64,000 nucleotides of DNA, taken from the NCBI GenBank assembly GCA_039821145.1, contig JBCBOS010000025.1, positions 62,001 through 126,000 of the forward strand. Reading direction: 5' to 3'. The stretch's first letter is position 1, and each line of letters starts with the position of its first letter. The translations under genes and the position numbers were made by a program. The notes below the pieces were generated by a model. That model saw only the letters and a list, made by a program, of their open reading frames with translations, was not told the DNA's origin and ran no database searches. Shown piece by piece: positions 26,827-35,376 of the stretch. Origin of the DNA: JBCCSZ01 sp039821145 (GTDB lineage Bacteria; Bacteroidota; Bacteroidia; Chitinophagales; Saprospiraceae).

Positions 26827-27759
26827 ATGAAATTGCGTCTCAACCATTGTATTTTCCTCCTTCCAATGTGGCTGCTCTACAGCTGTCAGCCCAATGCGGG
26901 AACCGAATCCACCACCAATATGTCTACACCTAGTACCAACAAAACCATCGACTGGCAAGGCCATCGGGGCGCCAGGGGACTGCTGCCCGAAAATACCATC
27001 CAAGCATTCATCAAAGCCCTGGAATTTCCCGCCGTCACCACTCTCGAACTGGATGTGGTGGTGTCCAAAGACCAACAAATCATCATCAGCCACGAGCCTT
27101 GGTTTTCCGCCGCCATCTGCAGTCATCCCGACGGGCGTCCGGTCACCGAAGAAGAAGAGAAAGACCTGCGCATCTACGATCTGACCTACGAGCAAATCAA
27201 AGCCTTTGATTGTGGCAGCCGGGGAAATGAACGCTTTCCCGATCAGCAAAAACAAGCGGCCTTTAAGCCTTCTCTGATGGACATGGTGAGCAATGTGGAG
27301 GCGCATTGTGAAAAAAATCAACTCAAGCGCCCCAACTACAACATCGAACTCAAAAGCCACCCCGACGGATATGGCAGCATGATTCCTCCTCCCGATACCT
27401 TCGTCACCCTCCTACTGGATGAATTGGACCTGCTCAGTCTCAAATCCAGGGTCACCCTGCAGTCTTTTGACCTCAACATCCTGCGCGAAATCCAGCGACA
27501 AGACAGCAGCTACACCACGGCCCTGCTCATCGAAAACCTCAAAAATGTGGACCAAAACCTAGATGAATTGGGCTACCTACCCAACATCTACAGTCCACAT
27601 TGGGGCCTGCTCAACGACACCATCATCCAACACCTCCACGACAAAGGCATCCGGGTCATTCCCTGGACCGTCAACGACCCACAAGTCATGAAGCGCCTCG
27701 TCGAACAGGGAGTGGATGGCATCATCACCGATTATCCCAACCTGATCCCCTCAATTTGA
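26827..27759 (+). CDS. Glycerophosphodiester phosphodiesterase lipoprotein
   Basis: The 310-aa product hydrolyses glycerophosphodiesters to glycerol 3-phosphate and an alcohol. A lipoprotein signal peptide (FLLPMWLLYSC, lipobox Cys at about 20) places it on the periplasmic face of a membrane. The GDPD signature is complete: the first catalytic His in WQGHRGARGLLPENT, metal-binding Glu and Asp in TLELDVVV, and the second His in IIISHEPWF. Glu in NIELKSHP and the C-terminal VIPWTVND followed by GVDGIITDYPNL close the TIM barrel. I start at ATG 26827, which gives the signal peptide; the open frame runs 90 codons further upstream. The stop codon overlaps the proposed TTG start of the DUF418 gene, so the two are very likely translationally coupled. 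Confidence 0.9.
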   Translation: MKLRLNHCIFLLPMWLLYSCQPNAGTESTTNMSTPSTNKTIDWQGHRGARGLLPENTIQAFIKALEFPAVTTLELDVVVSKDQQIIISHEPWFSAAICSHPDGRPVTEEEEKDLRIYDLTYEQIKAFDCGSRGNERFPDQQKQAAFKPSLMDMVSNVEAHCEKNQLKRPNYNIELKSHPDGYGSMIPPPDTFVTLLLDELDLLSLKSRVTLQSFDLNILREIQRQDSSYTTALLIENLKNVDQNLDELGYLPNIYSPHWGLLNDTIIQHLHDKGIRVIPWTVNDPQVMKRLVEQGVDGIITDYPNLIPSI

Positions 27760-28907
27760 CACCAGCAGGCAAGCAGACGAGAATCTACCAAATCGATGCC
27801 CTGAGAGGCTTTGCCCTGTTTGGCATCCTGATGGTCAACATCTTTGTGTTTCACGCCCCCTATTCCCATTATGGTGCCTTTTACGGTCAATTGGAAGGGA
27901 TCAACAAATGGGTATTGGAAAACATGGTGTACTTCTTCGGAGGCAAATTCATGTTCATCTACGCCTTTTTGTTTGGCTATAGCTTTTGGTTGCAGTATGC
28001 CAGGACAACAGAGAAAGACCAATTCAGGGCATTTTGGAACCGACGAATGCTGCTGTTGGCTGGCTTCGGCATCCTGCATATCTTACTGCTTTCCTTCGGC
28101 GACATCTTGCTGCCCTATGCCCTCCTCGGTCTGAGCCTCCCCTTTTTCGCCAAGCGAAGCAACACAGATCTGTGGACTTTGTTTTTCCTCATCGGCCTCA
28201 TCCCCGTGTATGAATTCATCCTCCGGGGCATTTTCGATTACGAGTCGGTCTTCATACAGCCAGTTGTCAGCCTCGAAGAATACATCGCCATCAACAGTCA
28301 GGGCAGTTGGTGGGAGATTTTCAAGCTGCGCATGCAAGATTATTTTTCCTTCGGCAATGAAAAGCTGATCATCTACATCCCCAAGGAAATGAGTCTGTTT
28401 CTGCTCGGCATCATCTGTGCCCGATGGGAATTGGCCACCAAACTGAATACAAAGAAAGGAGTGGCCTTTGTCACAGGCGCTGCCATCCTCATCGGCATCA
28501 TGTACTTTTTCAGACCCGCCATCTTTCAACTTTTCGACTACCAAGAGTCCATTTGGCAACGAAGCTTACTAGGGCTCCTCATCCACTCGACAGAATTTAC
28601 CCACGGCCTATTTTACATCATTGGCTTCTTTCTCCTTTGGAAAATCCCCGCCGTCCGCAGGGTTCTGTTTTGGCTCACCTACCCTGGGAAACTTTCTCTG
28701 ACCAATTACCTCCTGCAATCCCTGATTTGCGCCATTTTGTTCTCGGGCTTTGGCTACTACGGACAAATGACAGCTGTTGCATTGGCTGGTACCGTACTGG
28801 CCATTTATCTGGGCCAACTGCTTTTTTCCTACTGGTGGCTGCAAAGGCACCAATACGGACCGATGGAGTTCATCTGGAGAAAATATTCGCGTTCTCAAAA
28901 GAAATGA
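27756..28907 (+). CDS. DUF418/YeiB-like membrane protein starting at TTG
   Basis: The 383-aa product belongs to the DUF418 (YeiB-like) family of multi-pass inner-membrane proteins related to acyltransferases. The N-terminus RIYQIDALRGFALFGILMVN is the family signature. The C-terminal half contains the DUF418 domain core (GKLSLTNYLLQSLICAILF and YGPMEFIWRKYSR at the end). About ten hydrophobic segments are seen. No ATG stands near the conserved N-terminus; the only fitting start is TTG 27756, sharing bases TTGA with the stop of the phosphodiesterase gene. Start by reinitiation at the overlap would explain the rare codon. The biochemical role of DUF418 proteins is unknown. It converges on the GH3-like fusion gene with 10 bp between stop codons. 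Confidence 0.85.
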   Translation: MTPAGKQTRIYQIDALRGFALFGILMVNIFVFHAPYSHYGAFYGQLEGINKWVLENMVYFFGGKFMFIYAFLFGYSFWLQYARTTEKDQFRAFWNRRMLLLAGFGILHILLLSFGDILLPYALLGLSLPFFAKRSNTDLWTLFFLIGLIPVYEFILRGIFDYESVFIQPVVSLEEYIAINSQGSWWEIFKLRMQDYFSFGNEKLIIYIPKEMSLFLLGIICARWELATKLNTKKGVAFVTGAAILIGIMYFFRPAIFQLFDYQESIWQRSLLGLLIHSTEFTHGLFYIIGFFLLWKIPAVRRVLFWLTYPGKLSLTNYLLQSLICAILFSGFGYYGQMTAVALAGTVLAIYLGQLLFSYWWLQRHQYGPMEFIWRKYSRSQKK

Positions 28908-28917
28908 AATAGACTTG

Positions 28918-31797
28918 TCACAACATTTCTGCCCGCATCTTCGCCTGGGCCTGAATGGGCTCCTCTTCTTGCTCTGATTCCCGGAGCGGGAAACTTCCCA
29001 AAGCATCGTAGATGACCGTATGGATGCGTTGTCGGACCTGTTTGCGGAACAAGGTTTTGTTGTATGGATCGGGATGGACCCGGTTGGACAAAAAGATGTA
29101 GATCAATTCTTCGGTGGGATCAACCCATACGCAGGTACCCGTGTAGCCCGTGTGGCCATAGGTCTGTTTGGAGGCGCGTTTGGAATAAGACGGCCGCCGT
29201 TTCTTGCCCGGTTTGTCAAAACCCAAGCCCCGATGGCTTCTGCTGTGTTGGCTGGAGGTAAAAAAGTCAATCACCTGCTCGGACAAGAGGGTATCGCCTC
29301 CGTAATGCCCCCCATTGAGCAACAATTGCATCAAGATGGCCAGGTCGTTGGCATTGGAAAACAGACCGGCATTGCCACTGACGCCACCCAATAGGGCCGC
29401 AGTCTCATCGTGCGGATGGCCTTGCAACAATTGCTTGCGCCAGCGTTGGTCCTGGGCTGTGGGAACAATCTGTCGCTTGTCGAATTCCTGGAGTGGGCGG
29501 AAGGCCGTGTGGCGGAGGTGGAGTGGGTTGTAAAAACTCGCCTCGCACAAGTCATCCAAGGGTTTTTCCAGCTCTGATTCAATCAGCTTTTGTATCAAGT
29601 TGAAATTGACATCGCTGTAGCGATAGGTTTTTTGCCGACGGGGCTTCAAATCGTACACCTCCTGCCACATGCTGTCGATGTAGCGATTGTTGAGGTACAT
29701 GGAATCAGCCACCTGGATGACATAAGGCATCTTGCGCTCCTTCGAAAAGCACTCCTCCCACTCGGGCATGCTGTCCCGCATCATGATCAAGGGAGCGATG
29801 GGCATGTTGGGCTGTAGGCCGGAGGTGTGGGTCAACAAATTTTTGAATCGGAGCCTGCGAATGGCAGAATCATCCCCACACATGATGTATTTGTTGAGGG
29901 GATCACTCAATTTGAAGCCATCGTCATCGTACAGCTTCATCGACATCAGGGTCGTAGCGGCAATTTTGGTAATGGAGGCCAGGTCGTACAAATCGTCCTG
30001 TCGCACCCTCCTCTTTTTTCGATAGGTATGGTGGCCAAATGCCTTCGAATAGATGATCTTCCCGTTTTTGGCAACCAAGACCTGCCCTCCGGGCGTTGCA
30101 CCGTCTGAAATGGCGGAGTTGAAAATCGCGTCGATCCCCACCAATTTATAGGAGGAAATGCCCACTTCCTCTGGCATGGCGTATTTCAAGCGGGTGATGG
30201 GTCGCAGAATGGGCTGATGGGCGGGCAAGCGGTCCGACAAGGCCAAGGGCAAACTCCCCGGAGCCTGCAGGGCACCAAAGACCAATTGGGCTGCCAAAGA
30301 GGCATTGATGGCATTGTATTCAAAGAGCTGTACAAGTGCGATTTGCTCTCCGAAATGCAATAGATTGCCCGGATCACCGAAGTTGACAATGGCCACATCT
30401 GTCTCACGCCCCCACTGATTGAGCTGAGCAAGGAAGGCGGAATCTCTTTGGGCATCCAAGGTCACATCTTGCAAGCAAACGAGCAGGCTTTGTTGTTTCA
30501 GGCGCCGGATGTTGGGCAAAGTCAAATCAGCTGTTTGGTGCTTTTGATAGTCGGCATATGCCTGGAAGCGATTCTCGAAGACCCGACTGCTGGCTCCGGC
30601 GGGAAATAAAAGATGAAATTTGCGACGGTTCAAGTCTCTAAACGGAAGCAAATCCCTCGGATTTTGTGCCAATACCAAGGCCTTTTCGTACAGCTGCTGA
30701 ACCAGAAGGGCATCTCCCGAGGGTCGAAACAACTCCTTGGATGCTTCGGCCCAATCTGCCTCCACGGGCGGTAGCTGACGCATCCACAGCTTGGCTTTGA
30801 GGATCTTTCGCACTTTTTGATCCAACAAAAAAGGAGTCAGCACCCCATTGTTGTACAAAGTCATCAGGGTCAAGCGCCAATCGGAAGGCAAGAGGCTGTC
30901 GACCACAAACAGATCAATTCCATCCAACAATTTGGCCTCCAGCTCAGCGGGCCGGGAAATCTCGCTCAACAGCAAGCCCTGGTATTCCAATCGTTCTTTG
31001 AGGGCCTGCCTCAGCAACAGTGGAGAAGAAGGTGTCTCCTCCTTCTTGGGAGAACGAACCAGGAGGCCCGACAAACCATTGAAGGACAAATTGAGAAAGG
31101 GATGAAGGAGTTGGCGACTTTGGGCCGATGTATCTTTCAGGATGGCCGTGGAAAGGGTAAACAAACTGGCTGCAGCGAGAATTCTCCGACTTTGGAGGGC
31201 TTCGAGCCGCTTGCTGGACTGGTGCAGAATCTCTTCCGGATCGCTTTCAAAGGCAGTTGGATGAAACAATCCTTCCCGATCGACCAAGGGCTGAACATCG
31301 GGGCCCAATGCCAGATTGATGCCCAGCAGCTCACATTGTTGCAAATACCTCTGTTCGAGGCGGGCCGAAAGGGAATCACTGTGGATGGCACTGATGCTCG
31401 CTGGACTGGGAAAAGGCTCTAGGTCCGAAAACTGATTGTTTAAACTGAGCAATTGATTGGTCAAAAAGAAGGGGGGCAGCAGAGGAGCAGCGCGTCGCAA
31501 GCTGTCTCTGATCCATACAAAAGTGTCCAGCGGCAACTGTTCCAGCAAAACCCCACCCAAACGCCCGGCGGCATTTTCTTCCAGGAGTGCTTGTAGAATG
31601 GCCGCATCTGGCGCTGAGGATTTGTAAGCGATCAATTGCCCAATCTTTTCCTCCAAGGTCATTTGTCCCAATAGAGAATCCACCTTTTGATCGGATACTT
31701 TGAGGAAGGGAACATGCACCAATTCGGGCTGCTCTGCCGTGCGACCACAACAGCAGATCAAAAGGGGAAGCAGCCAAAAAAGCACAAACCTATGCAT
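28918..31797 (-). CDS. Lipoprotein fusion of a degenerate GH3 domain and a beta-lactamase-like serine hydrolase
   Basis: The 959-aa product has a lipoprotein-type signal peptide (LLPLLICC, lipobox Cys near 16). The N-terminal half (about 35-350) is GH3 glycosidase-like: MTLEEKIGQLI, then LLGINLALGPDVQPLVD. In active enzymes of this type the nucleophile Asp sits in a SDxxxM-like motif; here the position reads LLLSEISRP with Glu279. The KHFPGHGDT segment that carries the catalytic dyad of NagZ-like enzymes has no equivalent. The GH3 part therefore looks inactive. The second half (about 550-959) is a class C-like serine hydrolase with an intact set: Ser608-x-x-Lys611 (SITK), YSDVN, and HTGYTG as the KTG-like box. 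Fusions of this layout are known in Bacteroidota and are thought to act on cell-wall peptides or related substrates. Confidence 0.87.
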   Translation of the reverse strand: MHRFVLFWLLPLLICCCGRTAEQPELVHVPFLKVSDQKVDSLLGQMTLEEKIGQLIAYKSSAPDAAILQALLEENAAGRLGGVLLEQLPLDTFVWIRDSLRRAAPLLPPFFLTNQLLSLNNQFSDLEPFPSPASISAIHSDSLSARLEQRYLQQCELLGINLALGPDVQPLVDREGLFHPTAFESDPEEILHQSSKRLEALQSRRILAAASLFTLSTAILKDTSAQSRQLLHPFLNLSFNGLSGLLVRSPKKEETPSSPLLLRQALKERLEYQGLLLSEISRPAELEAKLLDGIDLFVVDSLLPSDWRLTLMTLYNNGVLTPFLLDQKVRKILKAKLWMRQLPPVEADWAEASKELFRPSGDALLVQQLYEKALVLAQNPRDLLPFRDLNRRKFHLLFPAGASSRVFENRFQAYADYQKHQTADLTLPNIRRLKQQSLLVCLQDVTLDAQRDSAFLAQLNQWGRETDVAIVNFGDPGNLLHFGEQIALVQLFEYNAINASLAAQLVFGALQAPGSLPLALSDRLPAHQPILRPITRLKYAMPEEVGISSYKLVGIDAIFNSAISDGATPGGQVLVAKNGKIIYSKAFGHHTYRKKRRVRQDDLYDLASITKIAATTLMSMKLYDDDGFKLSDPLNKYIMCGDDSAIRRLRFKNLLTHTSGLQPNMPIAPLIMMRDSMPEWEECFSKERKMPYVIQVADSMYLNNRYIDSMWQEVYDLKPRRQKTYRYSDVNFNLIQKLIESELEKPLDDLCEASFYNPLHLRHTAFRPLQEFDKRQIVPTAQDQRWRKQLLQGHPHDETAALLGGVSGNAGLFSNANDLAILMQLLLNGGHYGGDTLLSEQVIDFFTSSQHSRSHRGLGFDKPGKKRRPSYSKRASKQTYGHTGYTGTCVWVDPTEELIYIFLSNRVHPDPYNKTLFRKQVRQRIHTVIYDALGSFPLRESEQEEEPIQAQAKMRAEML

Positions 31798-32404
31798 GGG
31801 ACTTCATTTTTTTATCAAATCCATTTGATGCCAATGGAAGACCAAGTGGAACCTGCCTACGCGCTGGAAACAAATCAAGGCATGCCACAGCGCAGTCAAG
31901 TAAGCATCCAAAGTGGATCGTCTTATTCGCTTTGAGGACAATGGGTCAAGAGACGGAAAACATCCTGTTGGCAATTCCATCTGACAACTTCTCACTGATA
32001 AATGATTGTGTAGAAACTACCTTTGCCTGGTCATTGTGCCAATGAGTCAGACGCTAAAATATTTACAAGAGAATAATATACGGTGTTGCTAGGATGATGC
32101 CAGTGAAAACAATGACAACTGATGCATAAGATACAATCTTATAAGGGGAATCTCAATACGTTTCGTTTCAAAAATGTGTTGTTATGAGACATAATCCATA
32201 GATTTTCGAAAAAAGTAAAAAAAATTTGCTTTGGGCTGTATCTTTTTGTGTCTCTCGCATTATGTATTTGAAACGGTCTTTATGGCGATTAGCTGATAGC
32301 CTATAATTCCACAGTCGGATTTTCAAGTCTGACTGTGGATTGTAGGCTACTTTCAATGAAAAATCACTGAGTGAAGCATACTTACCTCGTTAAAAAAACG
32401 ACAG
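31798..32404. other. Intergenic region of about 600 bp before the ECF sigma gene
   Basis: The spacer separates divergently transcribed genes. A short minus-strand frame (32168-32356) is not supported. The notable element is the long inverted repeat at 32297-32349. The promoters for both flanking genes should lie here. Confidence 0.5.
32297..32349. repeat. Long near-perfect inverted repeat in the leader of the ECF sigma gene
   Basis: The left arm begins TAGCCTATAATTCCACAGTC and the right arm ends with its near-complement, giving about 22 paired bases per arm (one bulge, one or two mismatches) around a loop of about eight. The inner core CCACAGTC/GACTGTGG is perfect. It ends 55 bp before ATG 32405. 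There is no T-run, so it does not look like a terminator. Confidence 0.65.
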
Positions 32405-33049
32405 ATGTACACAAACTTACAAATAAGTCGTACTCTTGTAAAAAATAACCAGGCGAGAATGGATTCATCCCGAAAGACGGTTTCCAAAGAAGCGATGCAG
32501 GAAGAGTGGTTGGTCATTCAGGCAGCTAAGAAGAACCCTGCACAGTTTCGTCCGCTGTACAATCGATACTACGAAAATATATTCTCCTTTATCTTTCGCC
32601 GCACGGCTAATGAAACGCTGACGGCAGAGCTTGTCTCCAATGTCTTCCTAAAAGCCCTTCAGCGACTTTCCTCTTACGAATTTAAAGGAGTGCCATTTTC
32701 GGCGTGGCTTTTCCGAATCGCGTCCAATGAGGTCGCCCAGTATTTTCGGAATTCCCAAAAACATCGGATTGTCAGTGTCGATGAGTCGCATTTTGCGGAC
32801 ATGATTGAGGAAATGGAAGAACGCGACCATCCCAACTATCGTCAAGCGATGATACATGCATTGGATGAGTTGAAAGAAGAGGAAATACAGCTGATAGAAA
32901 TGCGTTTTTTCGAAATTCGCCCCTTCAAGGAGATTGCAGGGATACTCGAAATCACCGAAAGCAACGCAAAAATCAAAACTTATCGGCTATTGGATAAACT
33001 GAGAAAAATCATACTAAAAAATAGCGAACAGGGGCAGGCAAGACCCTAA
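32405..33049 (+). CDS. ECF RNA polymerase sigma factor
   Basis: The 214-aa product directs RNA polymerase to a specific promoter set. Region 2 (about 38-105) shows FRPLYNRYYENIFSFIFRRT, then AELVSNVFLKALQRL, with the -10 recognition FSAWLFRIASNEVAQYFR. Region 4 (about 150-205) contains LKEEEIQLIEMRFFE and the helix-turn-helix FKEIAGILEITESNAKIKTYR. The ATG at 32459 (18 codons on) is an equally possible start; it would remove a stretch not needed for the sigma fold. The next gene, 40 bp downstream on the same strand, encodes a single-pass membrane protein that is a candidate anti-sigma or regulator. A long hairpin precedes the gene. Confidence 0.92.
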   Translation: MYTNLQISRTLVKNNQARMDSSRKTVSKEAMQEEWLVIQAAKKNPAQFRPLYNRYYENIFSFIFRRTANETLTAELVSNVFLKALQRLSSYEFKGVPFSAWLFRIASNEVAQYFRNSQKHRIVSVDESHFADMIEEMEERDHPNYRQAMIHALDELKEEEIQLIEMRFFEIRPFKEIAGILEITESNAKIKTYRLLDKLRKIILKNSEQGQARP

Positions 33050-33089
33050 ACTGGCCAGCCTGCATCACCGGTTTCAAAACAGCTGAATC

Positions 33090-34811
33090 ATGAAGCTGAA
33101 GAATTACAATTTCGATCTTTCTCCCCAGGAGCTCTCCTCCGAGCAGATCAATCGACACAAGGACTTCGATGCCTTGATGGGTCGCTTGGAGGAAAGTTCA
33201 CCCAAAGCCGCCAGGCTCCCCCGCAGGATGTTGTTCTACATCTCTGGTGCTGTCGCGGCCGCTTTGATCGGATTCTTCGTCTACTCCAATTTTTCCAACG
33301 CAAGCAGTTATTACGAAGACTCTCGTCAGTACTTCGCCAGCCAACCTTACATCAATCCACCACAGCTCAACGTCTCTCCTCAGTACTACAGCCATACCTT
33401 CCAAGCAGAAAAAGGAACCATTCACCGCCTGGAAAGTGGCTCACAACTGGACATTCCCGCCTCTGCCTTCATCGATGGCCAAGGCCAAATCGTTCGAGGC
33501 CAGGTGGCTGTCAAATACAGAGAATTTCACGATTATGTCGACTTCTTTCTCTCAGGCATCCCCATGGAGTACGATTCTGCGGGGGTTCAATACCTGATGG
33601 AGTCTGTGGGCATGATTGAGATATATGCCGAGAAAGACGGCAGCAGAATCAACGTGGCTCCTGGCAAGGACATCAAAGTTGCTTTGGTATCTGAAATCAA
33701 CATCCCACTGGCTGAGGCCGATCGCAAACCCAACTACAATGTTTATCTGTTGGATGTCGACCAGCGCAATTGGGCCTACAAAGGAATAGACAAGGTAGAA
33801 GTATTGTCGGAAGAGCGCCCGACCAACATGGGACCAGAGGATGTCATGCAACAAAAGCTGCAGCGAAAGCTGAAAAGCATCGAGCAGACAGCCAAGCAAA
33901 AACTGGCTGCTGTGGAAGCAGAATGGCCAACATTGGTTCCCCCGGTCAAACCAGAGCGAGCCAACGAAGACGATCCCGTTTTCAGCTTCAATTTCACAGA
34001 CAAAAGCGCTGGTTCTCAGGAACTGGCCGATCAGTATGCCAACACCATGTGGCAGCTCAATCCAGATAAAAACCCCAATTTCAATAGAGGAGCCGCTGCC
34101 AACATCGATTGGGAAGACATGAAGTTGCGCGCCTTGCCTGCAGGTGATTTTGAATTGACCCTGATCCACAGCAGCAACCAGATGAAATTGATTGTCAATC
34201 CTGTTTTGACAGGGGAAGACTTCAACAAGGCCATGCGCCAATACAACGAACAGCTGCAGCAATACCAGCAACAATTGCAGGAAAGAGCAGCAGCAATGAA
34301 AGCGCCAAAGGACAAAATAGAGCAAGAGGCAGCACAAGCTCGTCTCAACGCCCGCCAGGAATACGAAACAGAGTTGGCTTCCTATAAGGGCAGTCAAGAG
34401 GCTCCGTCCGCTCAGATGGTCCGACGCAAGATTCTCAATAAGTTCACAGCCAATAGCTTCGGCATCTGGAACTGTGATCGTCCTTCTTTGCAACAGTTGG
34501 AAACTGTAAAAGGTGAGTTCGTCGATACCAAAAAGAAAAGCAGTTACTTGGAAAATACCGCTTATCTGGTCGACAAGTCACGCAATACAGTCTGCCGATT
34601 CTACACTGGCAAAGGAGTAGAAGTCTCCTTCAACCAACAGGCAGAAAACTTGCTCTGGCTGGTGACGGCAGACAACCAGATCGCTGTCATGCGCCCAGAA
34701 GAGTTCAAACGGATCAGCAAGAGCAGTGAAAGTTATGCGACTTTCATCATGAATGTGGTCAATCAAGACATCCGGTCGGAAGAAGATGTGCGGTCCATCC
34801 TGGAATTTTAA
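33090..34811 (+). CDS. Single-pass membrane protein, candidate regulator of the adjacent ECF sigma factor
   Basis: The 573-aa product has a cytoplasmic N-terminal part (1-46) with no zinc-binding ASD motif, one transmembrane helix (about 47-66, LFYISGAVAAALIGFFVYS) and a large periplasmic part. The latter starts Tyr/Gln-rich, then shows a beta-rich segment: GSQLDIPASAFIDGQGQIV, then VRGQVAVKYREFHDYVDFFL and later IEIYAEKDG. This resembles domains that follow carboxypeptidase-regulatory folds in Bacteroidota surface proteins. A glutamine-rich coiled-coil stretch lies at about 383-440, and the C-terminus contains the Cys/Trp element FGIWNCDRPS. Order and size fit a membrane-bound partner of the sigma factor, but no family is certain and the role is inference. 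A terminator follows directly. Confidence 0.72.
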   Translation: MKLKNYNFDLSPQELSSEQINRHKDFDALMGRLEESSPKAARLPRRMLFYISGAVAAALIGFFVYSNFSNASSYYEDSRQYFASQPYINPPQLNVSPQYYSHTFQAEKGTIHRLESGSQLDIPASAFIDGQGQIVRGQVAVKYREFHDYVDFFLSGIPMEYDSAGVQYLMESVGMIEIYAEKDGSRINVAPGKDIKVALVSEINIPLAEADRKPNYNVYLLDVDQRNWAYKGIDKVEVLSEERPTNMGPEDVMQQKLQRKLKSIEQTAKQKLAAVEAEWPTLVPPVKPERANEDDPVFSFNFTDKSAGSQELADQYANTMWQLNPDKNPNFNRGAAANIDWEDMKLRALPAGDFELTLIHSSNQMKLIVNPVLTGEDFNKAMRQYNEQLQQYQQQLQERAAAMKAPKDKIEQEAAQARLNARQEYETELASYKGSQEAPSAQMVRRKILNKFTANSFGIWNCDRPSLQQLETVKGEFVDTKKKSSYLENTAYLVDKSRNTVCRFYTGKGVEVSFNQQAENLLWLVTADNQIAVMRPEEFKRISKSSESYATFIMNVVNQDIRSEEDVRSILEF

Positions 34812-34873
34812 ACGAGACAATAACCTATTAACTAAACGATATACTCAATAGTAAGTTTCCTTTCTCTCATCCG

Positions 34874-34904
34874 TTCCTATGCCGTTGGCATAGGAATTTT
34901 TTTT
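34874..34904 (+). terminator. Rho-independent terminator of the sigma-factor operon
   Basis: TTCCTATGCC pairs with GGCATAGGAA across a three-base loop and is followed by eight T, 63 bp after the stop of the membrane-protein gene. Confidence 0.88.
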
Positions 34905-34936
34905 GTCCCCTCTCCTACCTGGTTCAGCACAAAAAA

Positions 34937-34966
34937 ATCCGATCAGTCGGAATCGCCTGATCGGAT
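34937..34966 (-). terminator. Minus-strand hairpin with T-run: terminator of an unknown transcript
   Basis: ATCCGATCAG and CTGATCGGAT form a perfect 10-pair stem with a 10-base loop. On the minus strand it is followed by seven T. No gene with a matching 3' end is recognised, so it may end a small RNA. Confidence 0.6.
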
Positions 34967-35376
34967 GAATGTGGCTATACGCTGCAACTCTTTGACGAAT
35001 TGCTCAGAGCTACAGCCTGCAGCCGGTAGTTTCACTAGCTTTACAATTGATGTTGTCAGCACTGCTGACCGGTATAGGAATCCGGTCCATCGCCCGGAAA
35101 AAACCTCTTTCTTGCGGACCAAGTCGTTCAAAAAGATTGGTTTCCATGGACGCATTTTTCACCAAAAAGCGGCTCTTTTTCTTGCGTCTAGAATAAAAGT
35201 AAAGCTATTCCTCCTCAGATGTTGGCCCGATGTACGAAGCGGGGGCTTCCCAGTACCAAAACCAAATGCCAGTGTACCGATGCATTTGGCAGCCCAACAC
35301 AAAGCCCAATTCCTCGCATCAGCAGTCGGAGAATCTTATCTTACGGCCACATTGTCCTAGCCCGAATCGATTCAAG

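Larger units (their letters stand above)
34812..35376. other. Intergenic region of about 565 bp with two hairpins
   Basis: It holds the plus-strand terminator (34874-34904) and a second hairpin with a minus-strand T-run (34937-34966). No protein gene is well supported; a 70-codon minus-strand frame (34943-35155) ends inside that hairpin. Confidence 0.5.
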
